Source of the DNA: Candidatus Zixiibacteriota bacterium | GTDB lineage: Bacteria > Zixibacteria > MSB-5A5 > GN15 > FEB-12 | Assembly: GCA_022570975.1 (NCBI GenBank) | Contig: JACZYS010000164.1 | Span: forward strand, 1-5,648 | Length of the DNA: 5,648 nt | Direction of reading: 5' to 3' | Shown here: one piece after another, positions 5,603 to 5,648 of the stretch | Layout of the letters: every line of letters starts with the position of its first letter | Numbering within the stretch: position 1 is the first letter of the stretch | Program-made: the position numbers and the translations under genes | Notes under the pieces: generated by a model | Databases searched by the model: none | What the model saw: the letters and a program-made list of their open reading frames with translations, nothing else | Told to the model about the DNA's origin: nothing

Positions 5603-5648
5603 CTAACCTTTGCTGAGTTTTCTCTCCAGCAGATACTCATAAACTGCG
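5603..5648 (-). CDS. Possible C-terminal end of a further minus-strand gene (5' part outside the window)
   Basis: On the minus strand the last 45 bases before the window edge read AVYEYLLERKLSKG followed by a TAG at 5605-5603. The composition looks protein-like (amphipathic, charged), and the direction matches the lipoprotein gene 128 bases downstream. Fourteen codons are too few to identify a family or to exclude chance. Confidence 0.35.
   Translation of the reverse strand, partial: AVYEYLLERKLSKG

Noticed and set aside
1..5648. CRISPR arrays, tRNA/rRNA genes, insertion sequences
   Set aside because: No spaced short repeats, cloverleaf-like segments, transposase reading frames or terminal inverted repeats were found on either strand.

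Overview
The window looks like an envelope and surface-polysaccharide region of a Gram-negative bacterium. A secretion-tail domain of the type IX (T9SS type A, Por/FlgD-like) kind, preceded by fibronectin-III-like repeats, ends the first gene. A lipoprotein signal peptide and a pair of CelD/FemAB-like acyltransferases fit the same picture. Tails of this kind are typical of the Bacteroidetes/FCB lineage and its uncultured relatives (for example Zixibacteria, Marinimicrobia, Cloacimonetes). That placement is inference from gene content and the low GC; the window has no rRNA or other marker to prove it.

Layout. Positions 1-1068 (+) are the C-terminal part of a large secreted FN3-repeat protein with a T9SS-type tail. 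Positions 1182-2270 (-) encode a CelD/FemAB-like GNAT acyltransferase with a TTG start. Positions 2271-2674 hold no intact gene, but they contain a decayed copy of a T9SS tail (about 2393-2536) and a conserved non-coding element. A translationally coupled pair follows on +: a second CelD-like acyltransferase (2675-3814) and a DegT/StrS-type PLP aminotransferase (3811-4962), overlapping by ATGA. Positions 5064-5474 (-) encode a small lipoprotein with a dimeric alpha/beta-barrel (ABM-like) domain. At the right edge (5603-5648, -) the last codons of another gene may be visible.

How the genes may work together. The aminotransferase probably makes an amino sugar (or acts on a related sugar nucleotide), and the GNAT proteins probably acylate a glycan or aminoacyl acceptor. 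Together they read as a decoration module for a surface polysaccharide. The FN3/T9SS-tail protein is a likely cell-surface or secreted product, possibly attached to such a glycan. The lipoprotein has no obvious link to this module.

Most unusual signal. The end of the first gene plus its 3' flank (1021-1141) aligns without gaps to 2489-2609 at a constant offset of 1,468. In the second copy the coding part is broken by in-frame stops and a small deletion. The non-coding core just after the stop codon is nearly unchanged (19 of 20 bases), and both copies end in an AT-rich stem-loop with a C-G to A-T compensatory change. This suggests a conserved non-coding element associated with the 3' ends of T9SS-cargo genes. 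The two copies are direct repeats flanking the oppositely oriented, AT-rich acyltransferase gene.
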